Below, in pieces: positions 8,498-19,348 of a DNA stretch of 64,000 nt. Each line of letters opens with the position of its first letter. The first letter of the stretch is position 1. The stretch covers positions 28,701,139-28,765,138 of the forward strand of contig NC_079419.1 in assembly GCF_026213295.1 (NCBI RefSeq), read 5' to 3'. Made by a program: the position numbers and the translations under genes. The notes below the pieces were generated by a model. The model saw nothing but the letters and a program-made list of their open reading frames with translations. It did not search any database and had not been told where the DNA came from. This stretch comes from Gadus chalcogrammus. Its lineage: Eukaryota; Chordata; Actinopteri; Gadiformes; Gadidae.

Positions 8498-9435
8498 TGT
8501 AGCCGAGCTAAATTTAATTTTATTTTGTGTTATTTTTTTATCATTGTTCATACCTTTTTTATTGTGAACTCCACCAAATATTGGTTCCTAGTTGTAAGTT
8601 GATTTCGTTGTTCCGTATGGCATGCCTTTTGTTTCCCGGGGGAGTGGTTTGGCGTTGCACCTGTGTGTCTAGCGTCAGTGAGCGCTGATGCACGGAGCTG
8701 GTGAGTTCCGTTTGTGTCTCTCTCCGTTAGATTTTTATGATAACCCCTTGTTTGTTGCCCTTGAACGGCTGTGGTGGTTCACACTGCTTTGTGACGTGCT
8801 TTTAGGCACGCGGGAGAAACTCTGGTGCTTTAGACAATTTAATTGAACTGTTGGAAGGGTGGATTTTGATTAACTCGTAACCTAGCTTGAGCCGGTGGTA
8901 GCTTAGTTTTTTCCCGCCTTGATATTTCAAATGCGGTTGTTTTATCCGGTATGTGTGGTCAATTGTTTGCTTCCTTTGTTTTGTAGAGTGGAGAGTGATA
9001 TCCCGGATTGTGTGTGACGCCCGTGTTGTTTTGTCTCCTTTGGAAAGGTATGCCTGTTATGTGTCTTTGTTTATGGTAAAATATGTAAAATGAGTGTGAG
9101 GAAAATGACAATTCTCTATTATATTTTATTTCCTTTATTAGTGTATATATTTAATATACTGTCTTTTTATTTAATTAATTTATTTGAGATCATTTTATGC
9201 TTTGTTTACATTTTTATAATTTATTCCTTACATGTATTTATTGAAAGTCACAGGATATATGTGTCTAGCGTGAGTGAGCGCTGATGCACGGAGCTGAGTG
9301 GAGAGTGATATCCCGGATTGTGTGTGACGCCCGTGTTGTTTTGTCTCCTTTGGAAAGAATAAACCTCTAGTACTCGACTCCTGTGTGTGCCTCACTGGAA
9401 GATACAAGACACAACGCAGAAAGACATCGGTTACA
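8498..9435 (+). repeat. Gypsy LTR2 (shared middle LTR)
   Basis: 938 bp, beginning TGTAGCC and ending GGTTACA. It serves as the 3' LTR of the first unit and the 5' LTR of the second. It agrees with LTR3 at the positions where LTR1 differs. Confidence 0.93.
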
Positions 9436-9669
9436 AATGGTGCCGTGACCCGGATTCTTCAGATCAGCCGCTGCAGATCGCCGAGGTTATGCTGTGAGCA
9501 AGTAAGCGTATCGTACAGCAAGCAGGAAGGATCCGTTTATTTGTGGCTGTGTTTTTCCACAATTTATTATTATTTTTCCTCAAATACAGTGTCCCTGTAC
9601 AGTTAAATATTATTTTAACATCACATTTCGACTGTTATATTCCACCATATTCATTGTGTTTTAATTATA

Positions 9670-11022
9670 ATGGATTTTACACGATTTGGGATGGGTAGAG
9701 GGTGTTTGCAACCAGGGAATGCAGAGCAAACTAGGACGCCAGGCATTAGCAGCCCTCAGAGTATAGATAATGGTACGCCTGTAGCAAGGCAGATGTTTTC
9801 CACTCCCGCCACTGCTGATAATGACACTCTGGCACAACTGCGTGACCTCTTAGGGGAGCTGGGAACCCACATTGGTAACACTGTTGTGAGTCGTATATTA
9901 GCCAACCAAACAAGTACCCCCAAACTCAATTGCCCACCCCCCATGACTCCCCACTCCACCATTCCATTCGCTTTGCCACTGGGGCTCCATTCACCACCTC
10001 CCATGACTTCCCCTCCACTCGAGCCCATGCCTTCCCCAGTTGATATGTCTCGACTAAACATCATGGTAAAAGCAGCTGTCAAGGAACCAGTGATGTTTAG
10101 AGGAGATGGCTCTGACAAATACACAGTACAAGAGTGGATAGAGGTGATGGATACTTACCTGCATAAAAATAACTGTCCAACCTCAGAGCAGGCCGATGAA
10201 ATCCTCAGTCACCTTTTGGGACGAGCTAAGAGTATCGTTAAAGTGGGGCTGAAGAGTAGTGCCGATGTCAACACACACCCTGAAGTGGTATACGACATAC
10301 TCAGAAGATACTTCAGTGATTCTCCCATGTCCAGCTTACCGATGGCTGATTTCTATTCTACACATCCCGATGCAAATGAGAACCCAGTAGATTACTGGGT
10401 CCGGCTCAATGCAGCAGCTGAGCATGCTGACCGGTATCTGGGGAAAAGTGGAGAAAAGAGGGAGACCATGTCAGCGCAAATTGCTATGATGTTCATCAGG
10501 AACTGCCCCAACCCAGAACTCTCCAGTGTGTTCCGGTGTAAGCCTATCAGCAAATGGTCAGCCGTGGAAGTGCAAGAGGCTATCGATGAACACCAGAGGG
10601 AGCACCAGGCAAGGAGGAGGCCCATTAAAGCAGAGAAGTTCAAAATGGTGACAGCAGCTGCCACTACCTGTTTACCTGTAGTTGAAGAGCTGACTGCAAT
10701 GAGGGCTGGAGTTCAAGAACCTCCTACACAGCCAAAGGTGAGTGCAGTCACCTCTTCAGAAGCAGGGGCCTTAGAACGAGTACTGAGCATGCTGGAAGGC
10801 ATCATGGCCAGAGCAGCTTCACCTGTCCAACGGCCGACCCCGTGGACACGCCCCACTTCTTGCCGTGTATGTGGTGACAAGACTCACATCACACGTGAAC
10901 ACTGCATGAAAGAGAACAGGTGCTTCGGGTGCCTGGAACCTGGCCACGCAAGGAGAGATTGCACACGAGCTGTACCACGGCAAACCCAAGCAGAGAACCA
11001 CACACCTAACCAGGGAAACTAA
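9670..11022 (+). CDS. gag: Gypsy gag polyprotein, copy 2
   Basis: The translation is identical to the first gag: 450 codons, zinc knuckle CX2CX4HX4C at residues 418-431, ATG at the same distance from the PBS. It lies between LTR2 and LTR3, with its own PBS at 9438-9457, and is followed by the same GGGAAAC heptamer at 11013-11019. It should be expressed from LTR2 if that LTR has promoter activity. The lack of any protein difference from copy 1 points to a very recent duplication, gene conversion, or an assembly artefact. Confidence 0.92.
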   Translation: MDFTRFGMGRGCLQPGNAEQTRTPGISSPQSIDNGTPVARQMFSTPATADNDTLAQLRDLLGELGTHIGNTVVSRILANQTSTPKLNCPPPMTPHSTIPFALPLGLHSPPPMTSPPLEPMPSPVDMSRLNIMVKAAVKEPVMFRGDGSDKYTVQEWIEVMDTYLHKNNCPTSEQADEILSHLLGRAKSIVKVGLKSSADVNTHPEVVYDILRRYFSDSPMSSLPMADFYSTHPDANENPVDYWVRLNAAAEHADRYLGKSGEKRETMSAQIAMMFIRNCPNPELSSVFRCKPISKWSAVEVQEAIDEHQREHQARRRPIKAEKFKMVTAAATTCLPVVEELTAMRAGVQEPPTQPKVSAVTSSEAGALERVLSMLEGIMARAASPVQRPTPWTRPTSCRVCGDKTHITREHCMKENRCFGCLEPGHARRDCTRAVPRQTQAENHTPNQGN

Positions 11023-11053
11023 GTCGCTCACACTACGGAGGGAAAAGTGTGAG
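11013..11053 (+). promoter_or_regulatory. Programmed -1 frameshift signal, copy 2
   Basis: Same heptamer, 7-nt spacer and 8-bp stem as at 3681-3721, shifted by exactly 7,332 bp. Confidence 0.72.
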
Positions 11054-14000
11054 TGTGTTATGTCAGACCCTCAAAACTGAAGAAGACTCGCGTTCAATAT
11101 ATGAAGAGAGCTGCAAGACTGCACCGAATGGCAGCGTCATGATTTTTCAGAATATACACAAGCTCGAGAAAGCAGATGATCTATTCTACACTGATGTGCT
11201 GGTTGATGACCAAGTTGCACTGCACGCAATGCTAGACACAGGCTCAATGGCTTGTACAATGAGTGAAGAAGCAGAAGAGGAGCTCCACAAGGCAGGGTTG
11301 CTCTCAGAGAATGCTCAGTCCAGCGAAGACATCTTTCTGGTGGGTTGTGGTGGTGTGCATGTGCGGCCCAAGTGCATTCATCAGTTAAAGTTGAAAATCT
11401 ATGGACAAGAAGCAATCGTGCCCACATTAGTTGTGCCAGGTCAGCGTGACCAAATGATAGTAGGCACCAATGTGCTGAAACACCTGCTACGCCAATTCAA
11501 GCAAAATCCCAGCTATTGGCGCGTGATGAGTAAAGCTGACTCCACTGGTGAACCAGGCATCGAACAGTTCTTGAGCATGCTCTCGGGCATAACAAGATGG
11601 AAAGGTGACACTATCCCAGACGTCATTGGGACTGTGAAACTTACCAATGCAGTGACGCTGATGCCCAAACAGGAGCACATAGTGTGGGGAAAGCTTCCTG
11701 GAAAGGCTCCTATCTCAGAGGGAAGTACCATACTGGTGGAACCTTCAAAGTCCCACTCAAACCGGAAAAGCATCATGGTAGGGAGAACTGTGTCATCAAT
11801 GAGTGGAGACAGGTGGGTTCCTGTGAAGGTCGTGAACCCAAGTGACAAGCCTGTAACACTGAGGAGGAATATGAAGTTAGCTGATGTTTCACCATGTGTG
11901 GCACTTGAAGACTTCGAGCTCGGAGTGGACCATGTCACCGACACAGAGCTAAAAGCACAAGGCCAAAGCGTAAGAGTAAGCACTGACCATGTCCCTGATA
12001 CCTCTGTAACTACCACCCTTCAGGACAAGCTTGCCGGTCTTGGATTGAACGATATAGACATCAACTCTTGTGAAGTGTCCCTGTATTGGAAGAACCAGCT
12101 TGTGGAACTCATACAGCGGCATGGAGATGTGTTCTCCAAGGACAAGCTGGACTGTGGCCTGGCCAAAGACTTTGTCCACCGGATTCATCTGACTGATGAG
12201 CGCCCCTTCCGTCTAGCATACCGCCGTGTCCCACCAAGCCAATACCAGAAACTAAGAGAAGTCCTCTCTGAGATGGAAGAGAAGAACATCATACGCAAGT
12301 CATCAAGTGAGTGGGCTTCGCCATTAGTACTGGTTTGGAAAAAAAATGGAGAGCTACGCATCTGTGTGGACTACCGGTGGCTTAATGCTCGCACAGTGAA
12401 GGATGCCCACCCAGTACCCCACCAAGCTGACTGTTTGGCTGCGTTAGGGGGAAATACCATATTCAGCGCCATGGACTTGACATCGGGGTTCTACAATGTC
12501 CCCATGCATGAACAGGACAAGAAGTTTACTGCCTTCACTACACCAGTAGGCCTCCATGAGTTCAACCGACTACCCCAAGGCCTGTGCAACAGCCCGGCGA
12601 GTTTCATGCGCCTCATGATGAGTGTCTTTGGAGACCAAAACTTCTTGACCCTGCTGTGCTACCTTGACGATGTTTTGGTCTTTGCCCCAAATGAAGAGGA
12701 AGCCCTGAACAGACTCGAAATGGTCTTTAAGCGGTTGAGAGGACATGGGCTTAAGTTGGCACCGAAGAAATGCCATTTTTTTAGGCGAAGCGTCAGGTTC
12801 TTGGGCCACATCATTAACGAGAACGGAGTTGCTACTGATTCTGAAAAGATACAAGTCATCACAGACATGAGTGAAGCGGATTTGATGATGGAGGATGGAG
12901 TCACACCGTCAGCAAAAAGGATCAAGTCTTTCCTCGGTATGGTAATGTATTACCAGAGATTCATACAAAACTGTTCCAGCATGGCAAAGCCCCTGTTCTC
13001 CCTGACCGCCGCTGCCACTGGAAAGGCCAATGCAAAACGGGCCTCTCACTTCAAAAGGCTCAGCCCAGGTGATTGGACTCAAGAACAGAGCAACTCATTC
13101 AACCAACTAAAGGCTGCTCTACTGAACTCAGTTGTGTTGGCTCATCCAGACTTTGGACGCCCTTTCATTCTCTCAACCGACGCTTCATTGGATGGATTGG
13201 GAGCTGTACTCTCTCAAGTCCCCGAAGGAGGGAGCAAGGCACGTCCCATAGCCTTCGCAAGCAAGGCTCTGACTCGCCCTCAAATGAAGTATCCAGCTCA
13301 TCGGTTGGAGTTCCTCGCTCTCAAATGGTCTGTGTGTGATAAATTCAGCCATTGGTTAAAGGGACATTCCTTCACCGTCTGGACCGACAATAACCCGTTA
13401 ACCTACATCCTCACAAAGCCAAAGTTGGATGCTTGTGAACAGCGGTGGGTGTCGAAGCTGGCTCCATACGACTTCAGTATCCAATATATCCCAGGCAGCA
13501 AGAACATCGTCGCGGATGCCTTGAGTAGACAACCCTTTGTCAAGCCACGGGTCAGCGAGAGACTTATAGCAGAGCCGTATGGAGCTCTGCTGGAAGAAGC
13601 GCAGCAGATCCGAGATGACAGGATACAGGATGTGTTTCGGCTGAGCACCAACTGCCAAGAGGTCAAAATGGGTGGATCTGAAGTGGCATGCAGTTCAATG
13701 AGCAGTGAAGAAGTGACAGCCGTCCTGGATGGTCAAGTTGAGTGGGTTGAGGGACCCAAAGGACGAGTGATCTCCTGGCTGGCAAACAATGTGCATAAGC
13801 TCGTTCCACCAGGTGAAAGTGCCTTACCTGTCTTCTCCCTTAAAGAGCTCCAAGACAAGCAACAGGAAGACACTATACTGGCAAGAGTCATACACTACGT
13901 GTCACGTGGTAGTAGACCATCGAGGCGAGAAAGAGTCAAAGAGCCTCTCAAAGTCCAGAAAACTCTAAAGCAGTGGGAAAAGCTCAAGATGTTGGATGGT

Positions 14001-15509
14001 ATCCTGTATAGAGTGATCAAAGACTCACTAACTGGGAGAAGGCGTTACCAGTATGTCGTGGCTGCATCACTGACCAAGCAGGCTCTGCAGGGTGTCCATG
14101 ATGAGGCTGGGCACCAGGGACAGCATAGGACTCTATATCTTGCGAGGCAGAGGTTCTTCTGGATTGACATGGAACGAGATGTCCGTGAATATGTCAAGTC
14201 ATGCAAGCGCTGTGTGGTAAGCAAGACACCCGAACCTGAAGGGAGAGCGCCTCTCGAGAGCATCAAAACAACAAGCCCTCTCGAGATGGTCTGCATTGAC
14301 TTTTGGTCAGCCGAAATCCCAAATGGAAAAACTGTCGATGTCCTGGTCATCACTGACCATTTCACAAAAATGGCTCACGCTTTTCCATGTCACGATCAGT
14401 CAGCAAAGCAGGTTGCCCGTCAGCTCTGGGATCGATACTTCTGTGTCTACGGCTTCCCAGAGAGAATTCACTCCGACCAAGGAGCCAACTTCGAGAGCCA
14501 GTTGATCCGAGAGTTACTGCTGATTTCTGGTGTAAAGAAGTCGAGGACAACGGCTTATCATCCCATGGGAAACGGTGTGGTTGAACGCTTCAACCGGACA
14601 TTGAGAAGCATGATCAGAGCTCTCCCTCCAAGAGCCAAGCAAAAATGGCCCCAGATGTTGCAGACGTTGACTTTCGCCTACAACTGCACTGCCCACGAGT
14701 CAACAGGCTACGCCCCGTTCTATCTAATGTATGGGAGGATCCCCAGACTCCCAGTTGACGTGATGTTCCACAATGTGGAGAGGGACTGTGACATCGCTGA
14801 CTATGATAAATATGTCCTTAAACTGAGGGAGGAGTTAAAAGAGGCATTATCATCTGCTCAGGCCAATGCTGTCACCAGTCAGCAACACCAAACTGAACTG
14901 TACAACAAGAGGACCAAAGGTCATGACATCGCTGAGGGAGACCAAGTACTCTTGTCAAACAAATGTGAAAGGGGACGCAAGAAATTGTCTGACAAATGGG
15001 AGTCTGTCCCGTACATGGTGGTCTCAAGAGATCCTAGGTGTCATACCTATCGGATAAGGAATACAAGCAGTGGCCGTGAAAAGGTTGTGCATCGCAATCG
15101 CCTCCTGTGCGCAAACTTTCTTCCACTTGAGGTGGAAGATGAAGAGGATGTTGACGCATCGTTCACTGAGTCATCTGAGTCGATTCATGACGAGACACAA
15201 AGCCGCGTGTCAGATGTGGTGACAGGTGATGTCACAGAAGACAGGACATCCAGTTGGGTTCTGGATAGTGCTTCTGTTGTCCAAACATGTCTTGACGATG
15301 ATGAAGAGCTTGGAGACATTGACCTGCGGGAAAGTGTTAGCCGGAGGTCAATGAGTGTGTCAAGTGTGGTCGATGAAACAGGCTGTAGCAATGACCCCCC
15401 AAGCACTGTGATCAGTGTTGTCTCCCGTATTAGAACAAGGGTGGGTAGGCTGGTGAAACCTGTAGATAGACTCATTCAGAACATGACCCAGAGGAAAATA
15501 CTAGCTTGA
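11049..15509 (+). CDS. pol: Gypsy pol polyprotein (PR-RT-RNaseH-IN), copy 2
   Basis: 1,486 codons, translated identically to copy 1, with the protease DTGS, RT YLDD, RNase H and integrase D-58-D-35-E at the same residues. Like copy 1 it begins with a non-ATG codon and is best read as the -1 frameshift extension of gag; the first in-frame ATG is 90 bp downstream. The 3' region and PPT before LTR3 repeat those of the first unit. Two intact pol genes in one array could supply proteins in trans to each other and to related copies elsewhere. Confidence 0.95.
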   Translation: MSVLCQTLKTEEDSRSIYEESCKTAPNGSVMIFQNIHKLEKADDLFYTDVLVDDQVALHAMLDTGSMACTMSEEAEEELHKAGLLSENAQSSEDIFLVGCGGVHVRPKCIHQLKLKIYGQEAIVPTLVVPGQRDQMIVGTNVLKHLLRQFKQNPSYWRVMSKADSTGEPGIEQFLSMLSGITRWKGDTIPDVIGTVKLTNAVTLMPKQEHIVWGKLPGKAPISEGSTILVEPSKSHSNRKSIMVGRTVSSMSGDRWVPVKVVNPSDKPVTLRRNMKLADVSPCVALEDFELGVDHVTDTELKAQGQSVRVSTDHVPDTSVTTTLQDKLAGLGLNDIDINSCEVSLYWKNQLVELIQRHGDVFSKDKLDCGLAKDFVHRIHLTDERPFRLAYRRVPPSQYQKLREVLSEMEEKNIIRKSSSEWASPLVLVWKKNGELRICVDYRWLNARTVKDAHPVPHQADCLAALGGNTIFSAMDLTSGFYNVPMHEQDKKFTAFTTPVGLHEFNRLPQGLCNSPASFMRLMMSVFGDQNFLTLLCYLDDVLVFAPNEEEALNRLEMVFKRLRGHGLKLAPKKCHFFRRSVRFLGHIINENGVATDSEKIQVITDMSEADLMMEDGVTPSAKRIKSFLGMVMYYQRFIQNCSSMAKPLFSLTAAATGKANAKRASHFKRLSPGDWTQEQSNSFNQLKAALLNSVVLAHPDFGRPFILSTDASLDGLGAVLSQVPEGGSKARPIAFASKALTRPQMKYPAHRLEFLALKWSVCDKFSHWLKGHSFTVWTDNNPLTYILTKPKLDACEQRWVSKLAPYDFSIQYIPGSKNIVADALSRQPFVKPRVSERLIAEPYGALLEEAQQIRDDRIQDVFRLSTNCQEVKMGGSEVACSSMSSEEVTAVLDGQVEWVEGPKGRVISWLANNVHKLVPPGESALPVFSLKELQDKQQEDTILARVIHYVSRGSRPSRRERVKEPLKVQKTLKQWEKLKMLDGILYRVIKDSLTGRRRYQYVVAASLTKQALQGVHDEAGHQGQHRTLYLARQRFFWIDMERDVREYVKSCKRCVVSKTPEPEGRAPLESIKTTSPLEMVCIDFWSAEIPNGKTVDVLVITDHFTKMAHAFPCHDQSAKQVARQLWDRYFCVYGFPERIHSDQGANFESQLIRELLLISGVKKSRTTAYHPMGNGVVERFNRTLRSMIRALPPRAKQKWPQMLQTLTFAYNCTAHESTGYAPFYLMYGRIPRLPVDVMFHNVERDCDIADYDKYVLKLREELKEALSSAQANAVTSQQHQTELYNKRTKGHDIAEGDQVLLSNKCERGRKKLSDKWESVPYMVVSRDPRCHTYRIRNTSSGREKVVHRNRLLCANFLPLEVEDEEDVDASFTESSESIHDETQSRVSDVVTGDVTEDRTSSWVLDSASVVQTCLDDDEELGDIDLRESVSRRSMSVSSVVDETGCSNDPPSTVISVVSRIRTRVGRLVKPVDRLIQNMTQRKILA

Positions 15510-15829
15510 GTGATGAACCTCTGTAAGCCATCAAGTACCTTGAGACAATTCTTTAATCCAGTGTTTGGGTTGAAAATGTGTTAGAGTAGCAGTGATAAAT
15601 ATTAGGTACTCCTTGTCTTTTGAAAGGTATATTTAAGTATTACCTTTATGAAGTAATGTGTAAGGTGGTGTAAAAGGCACCCTTTTTTGCAAGTGTACCC
15701 TGGAGGGTTGCGCAGCCCTCCTCGGCCATTTTCTCAGTAATATGAGTAACTAATGAGTTGCATAACGTGAATGTATTGGAGTGTTCTGCTAAAGTCTTAA
15801 GGTATTTTGGTGAAGTTCAGAGGGGAGTA

Positions 15830-16767
15830 TGTAGCCGAGCTAAATTTAATTTTATTTTGTGTTATTTTTTTATCATTGTTCATACCTTTTTTATTGTGAA
15901 CTCCACCAAATATTGGTTCCTAGTTGTAAGTTGATTTCGTTGTTCCGTATGGCATGCCTTTTGTTTCCCGGGGGAGTGGTTTGGCGTTGCACCTGTGTGT
16001 CTAGCGTCAGTGAGCGCTGATGCACGGAGCTGGTGAGTTCCGTTTGTGTCTCTCTCCGTTAGATTTTTATGATAACCCCTTGTTTGTTGCCCTTGAACGG
16101 CTGTGGTGGTTCACACTGCTTTGTGACGTGCTTTTAGGCACGCGGGAGAAACTCTGGTGCTTTAGACAATTTAATTGAACTGTTGGAAGGGTGGATTTTG
16201 ATTAACTCGTAACCTAGCTTGAGCCGGTGGTAGCTTAGTTTTTTCCCGCCTTGATATTTCAAATGCGGTTGTTTTATCCGGTATGTGTGGTCAATTGTTT
16301 GCTTCCTTTGTTTTGTAGAGTGGAGAGTGATATCCCGGATTGTGTGTGACGCCCGTGTTGTTTTGTCTCCTTTGGAAAGGTATGCCTGTTATGTGTCTTT
16401 GTTTATGGTAAAATATGTAAAATGAGTGTGAGGAAAATGACAATTCTCTATTATATTTTATTTCCTTTATTAGTGTATATATTTAATATACTGTCTTTTT
16501 ATTTAATTAATTTATTTGAGATCATTTTATGCTTTGTTTACATTTTTATAATTTATTCCTTACATGTATTTATTGAAAGTCACAGGATATATGTGTCTAG
16601 CGTGAGTGAGCGCTGATGCACGGAGCTGAGTGGAGAGTGATATCCCGGATTGTGTGTGACGCCCGTGTTGTTTTGTCTCCTTTGGAAAGAATAAACCTCT
16701 AGTACTCGACTCCTGTGTGTGCCTCACTGGAAGATACAAGACACAACGCAGAAAGACATCGGTTACA
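15830..16767 (+). repeat. Gypsy LTR3 (3' LTR)
   Basis: 938 bp, from TGTAGCC to GGTTACA, followed by TATGGTAATC with no PBS, which marks the right end of the array. It agrees with LTR2 at the sites where LTR1 differs. Confidence 0.93.
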
Positions 16768-16870
16768 TATGGTAATCTAGTTTATTTATTTTCTGTCTTT
16801 TTGGCTGAATAATTTGAAAAATGTATAATCTGCGCAGTGAAAGTATGTTTTCAAGCATCAGATCAACTTA

Positions 16871-17969
16871 AGGTGCGGCCACACCAGACGCGTATCTCGC
16901 GTACTTTTTACGCGAGATACGCGCGTAAAATGTTGCTTGACCATTTTGTGTCAAAAATGGTCACATACGCGCAATACGCGCCATACGCGCATACGTCACT
17001 CGCCTAGATGAGTCCAATGTCCATGCAAGTGAACGGAGCGTTCCCTCTTCGTCATAACTATCAAACCAAATGTTATGTTATGTTACTATTTCCACCCAGA
17101 ATAAAGAAAGTTGTCGGCCGTGGCTGTGTGTGTGTGTGTGTCTTGCCCCAGGATGAGGCTCCCCACGGTAAAGGCTCCAACACTTGGGTGTGTGTGTGTG
17201 TGTGTGTGTGTTGCCCCAGGATAAGCTGCGCTGGAGTCCGAGGTAGGAAACCCAAACGCCGCCGTGTTTGGGTGATAGAGTTTAGATCGGGTTAGATTAA
17301 ATAATCTCGGATATAAATAACAATAATCGGGTTAAATAACTTCACATGGTGTGTCTGGTGTGTTTCCAGCATTCGTAGTGTTGATCAGCAGATATATAGT
17401 CCGCCAAGACGTTGAGGTTGCTTAGTAACCAGAGACTCTGTCCATGCAAGTGAACGGAGCGTTCCCTCTTCGTCATAACTATCAAACCAAACATCCTTCA
17501 CATTCACCGAGCGAACATTATGAAAGTAAAATGCACATTTCTCGCTAGAAATGTTTCCATAAAAGCATTTAATGGCGTAACTATGTTACTATTTCCACAC
17601 AGAATAAAGAAAGATGTCGGCCGTATGCTTCTGTCCAAGCTCACTACTCTCTGCCAGTGACGTCGGGTCAAGCTCAACGCTGATTGGGCAACGCGGCTAT
17701 CGTCAGACGCGTATCTCGCGTACTTCGCGTAAAAAGTTCAATTTTTTGAACTCTTGAAATGTACGCGATATACGCGATATACGCGCGTATAGCGCGTATT
17801 GCGCGTAAATATACGCGCCACATACGCGCTATACGCGCGTACAATGTTGCTTATACGCTTAATACGCGTGAAACGCGTAATACGCGTATTAAACCAATAG
17901 TTCCCTATGGAAAAAATTGCGATTTGAGACGCGAAGTACGCGAGATACGCGTCTGGTGTGGCCGCACCT
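16871..17969. mobile_element. Harbinger-type MITE, 1.1 kb, TSD TTA
   Basis: The end AGGTGCGGCCACACCAGACG recurs inverted at the right side (TIR at least 30 bp, continuing into GCGTATCTCGCGTAC). TTA flanks both sides (16868-16870 and 17970-17972). The interior is non-coding, with two short (GT)n runs (17124-17141 and 17190-17210), many TACGCGnnTA-like repeats near the right end, and a segment shared with the MITE at about 19349-20314 (for example the text around 17310-17690 against 19850-20210). The ORFs here are repeat artefacts. Confidence 0.85.
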
Positions 17970-17972
17970 TTA

Positions 17973-18929
17973 GTTTGTAGGGCACTTTATCGTTTTATTT
18001 AGTGTCATTTCTTATTTATTTTATATTTTGCAATTATTCATCTACTGCATCAACAATCTCAATAACTGCAGGACCTTCTATTAAGCCTTTTTAGTATATA
18101 GTGCAGTCACCTTTTAAGGCCAATTGTTATTGTATGTATTTATTGTATTGAGCTCCTGGATGGCTTTATTGATCCCCATTGGGACCAATACAGTATCTAT
18201 ATCTATCCATCTATATAGCCTTAACATAGCCACACATTTACATGCTATCCATTTTAATTGAGCAAGCTCTTTTACATTTTATTGAGTTTTTTTTATTTCA
18301 ACAGAACAAATAACTGTTGCCAGACAGAGGGGGGCTGCCCTTCTTCTCCTGCGCTGTAGGCGGGCAAGGAGAAGACGAAGGGTTTGGGTGCACCCCATCA
18401 ATGAACGGAGACAAGAACAGGGGGTATGCCACAATCTGGTCCAGGAGCTCCGTGCAGATCCTGAGAGGCACGCCAATATTTAAATTCGCCACTAAGTGTG
18501 CAATGGCAGAACCATATGGTGCAGCCTATATGATGACCTATAATCTAGTTATTATCCCTCTCTGGTATACTCTTTTGCATATATATATATATACTTTTTT
18601 TTTATCCCTCGGGATAAATACAGTGATGTTATTGCTGTGCTGGATTCAGTAGCCAGTGTATTTTATTTGAGTGCTCGAGACACTTAATGTTATTTTTCCT
18701 TAAATCCAGAGAGACAGTTAATACATGATCTGATATCAGAGAGACAGTTAATACATGACAATGCATTATTGAGCTTTGCCTGTGTTTTCTTTTACTTATC
18801 TATTTTATTGTATGAGAATGTTTCTATGTGAAGCACTTTGAGTCTGCTTCATGCATGAAAAGTGCTATATAAATGAAGTTGCCTTGCCTTAAATAAAAAT
18901 ATATATATTACAAGTAATCTGGTTTCTAC
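17973..18929. other. Non-coding stretch with a LINE-tail-like sequence and a possible minus-strand last exon
   Basis: About 950 bp of AT-rich DNA. Near 18817-18885 the text GAAGCACTTTGAGTCTGC..AAAGTGCTATATAAATGAAG is a typical 3' tail of fish CR1/L2-like retroposons. On the minus strand a TTAG acceptor near 18505 is followed by an ORF (18492-18298) ending just before AATAAA. It could be the last exon of the gene whose MADF exon lies at 19154-19022, but I do not recognise the protein. Confidence 0.35.
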
Positions 18930-19021
18930 CTACATGGTGTGATTATATGTGACTTGATTTAGTCTATTTCCCATTATGGTTAATGGTTTGGGTACTTGGT
19001 CCACCATTGTTGATTTCTCAC

Positions 19022-19154
19022 CTGAAGAGCTAATCTCCAGAGCTATGGCTCGCCAGGCAATGTCCTTTTTGGCCTTGTCTTTATAATGACGGGAACTTTG
19101 GTCATATAATTCGAGATACTTTTCCACCTCGACGACCAGTCTCTCATCGTCCAT
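19022..19154 (-). CDS. MADF-domain exon (Harbinger-associated Myb/SANT-like protein)
   Basis: The minus-strand ATG at 19154 opens a reading frame whose sequence (DERLVVEVEKYLELYDQSS, then KDKAKKDIAWRAIALEI) matches the first two helices of the MADF (Myb/SANT-like in Adf-1) domain. The exon ends in a consensus donor, CAG|GTGAGA, at 19022/19021 after 44 codons plus one base, so the third helix must lie in another exon, which I could not find. MADF or Myb-like proteins are the second gene of Harbinger transposons, where they bind DNA and bring the transposase to the nucleus. It sits inside the Harbinger element marked by the ends at 998 and 30472 and may be its remaining gene. A lone MADF host gene is the alternative. 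Confidence 0.55.
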
Positions 19155-19348
19155 TCTCTGAGAATAGTTTTCTCACAAACGAAAGAGGGCGACATCCAGT
19201 GGTGAGGAGTAGATATAGAGGTGCCTACGGGACCCGGGATGTACAAACCAGCTTTTAAAAAGCGCTTTTTCAGGGGCGTTGACGCTAGGGAATAGAACGT
19301 TGGCTCGAAGACTAGTTGGGTGGCGCGGAACGCTGCCGCGCAGCTAGT

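Larger units (their letters stand above)
1166..16767 (+). mobile_element. Tandem Ty3/gypsy array: LTR-internal-LTR-internal-LTR
   Basis: Three 938-bp LTRs lie exactly 7,332 bp apart (1166, 8498, 15830) and enclose two internal regions with the same ORFs. The two gag ORFs and the two pol ORFs translate identically, and stretches compared directly were identical. LTR2 and LTR3 agree wherever compared; LTR1 differs at four places (1166, 1189, 1408, 2056). The domain order protease, RT, RNase H, integrase is that of Ty3/gypsy. The flanks (AATGG before, TATGG after) share only ATGG, and a few extra bases separate it from LTR1, so no clean TSD can be stated. Possible origins are unequal recombination between LTRs, integration of a concatemer, or an assembly duplication. 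Confidence 0.92.

Noticed and set aside
17759..17980. ORF with YAIYARIARIAR-like repeats
   Set aside because: It reflects TACGCG repeats at the right end of a Harbinger MITE.
18298..18492. Confident last exon of the MADF gene
   Set aside because: Acceptor and AATAAA are suggestive, but the protein is not recognisable and no middle exon was found, so it is only mentioned as a possibility.
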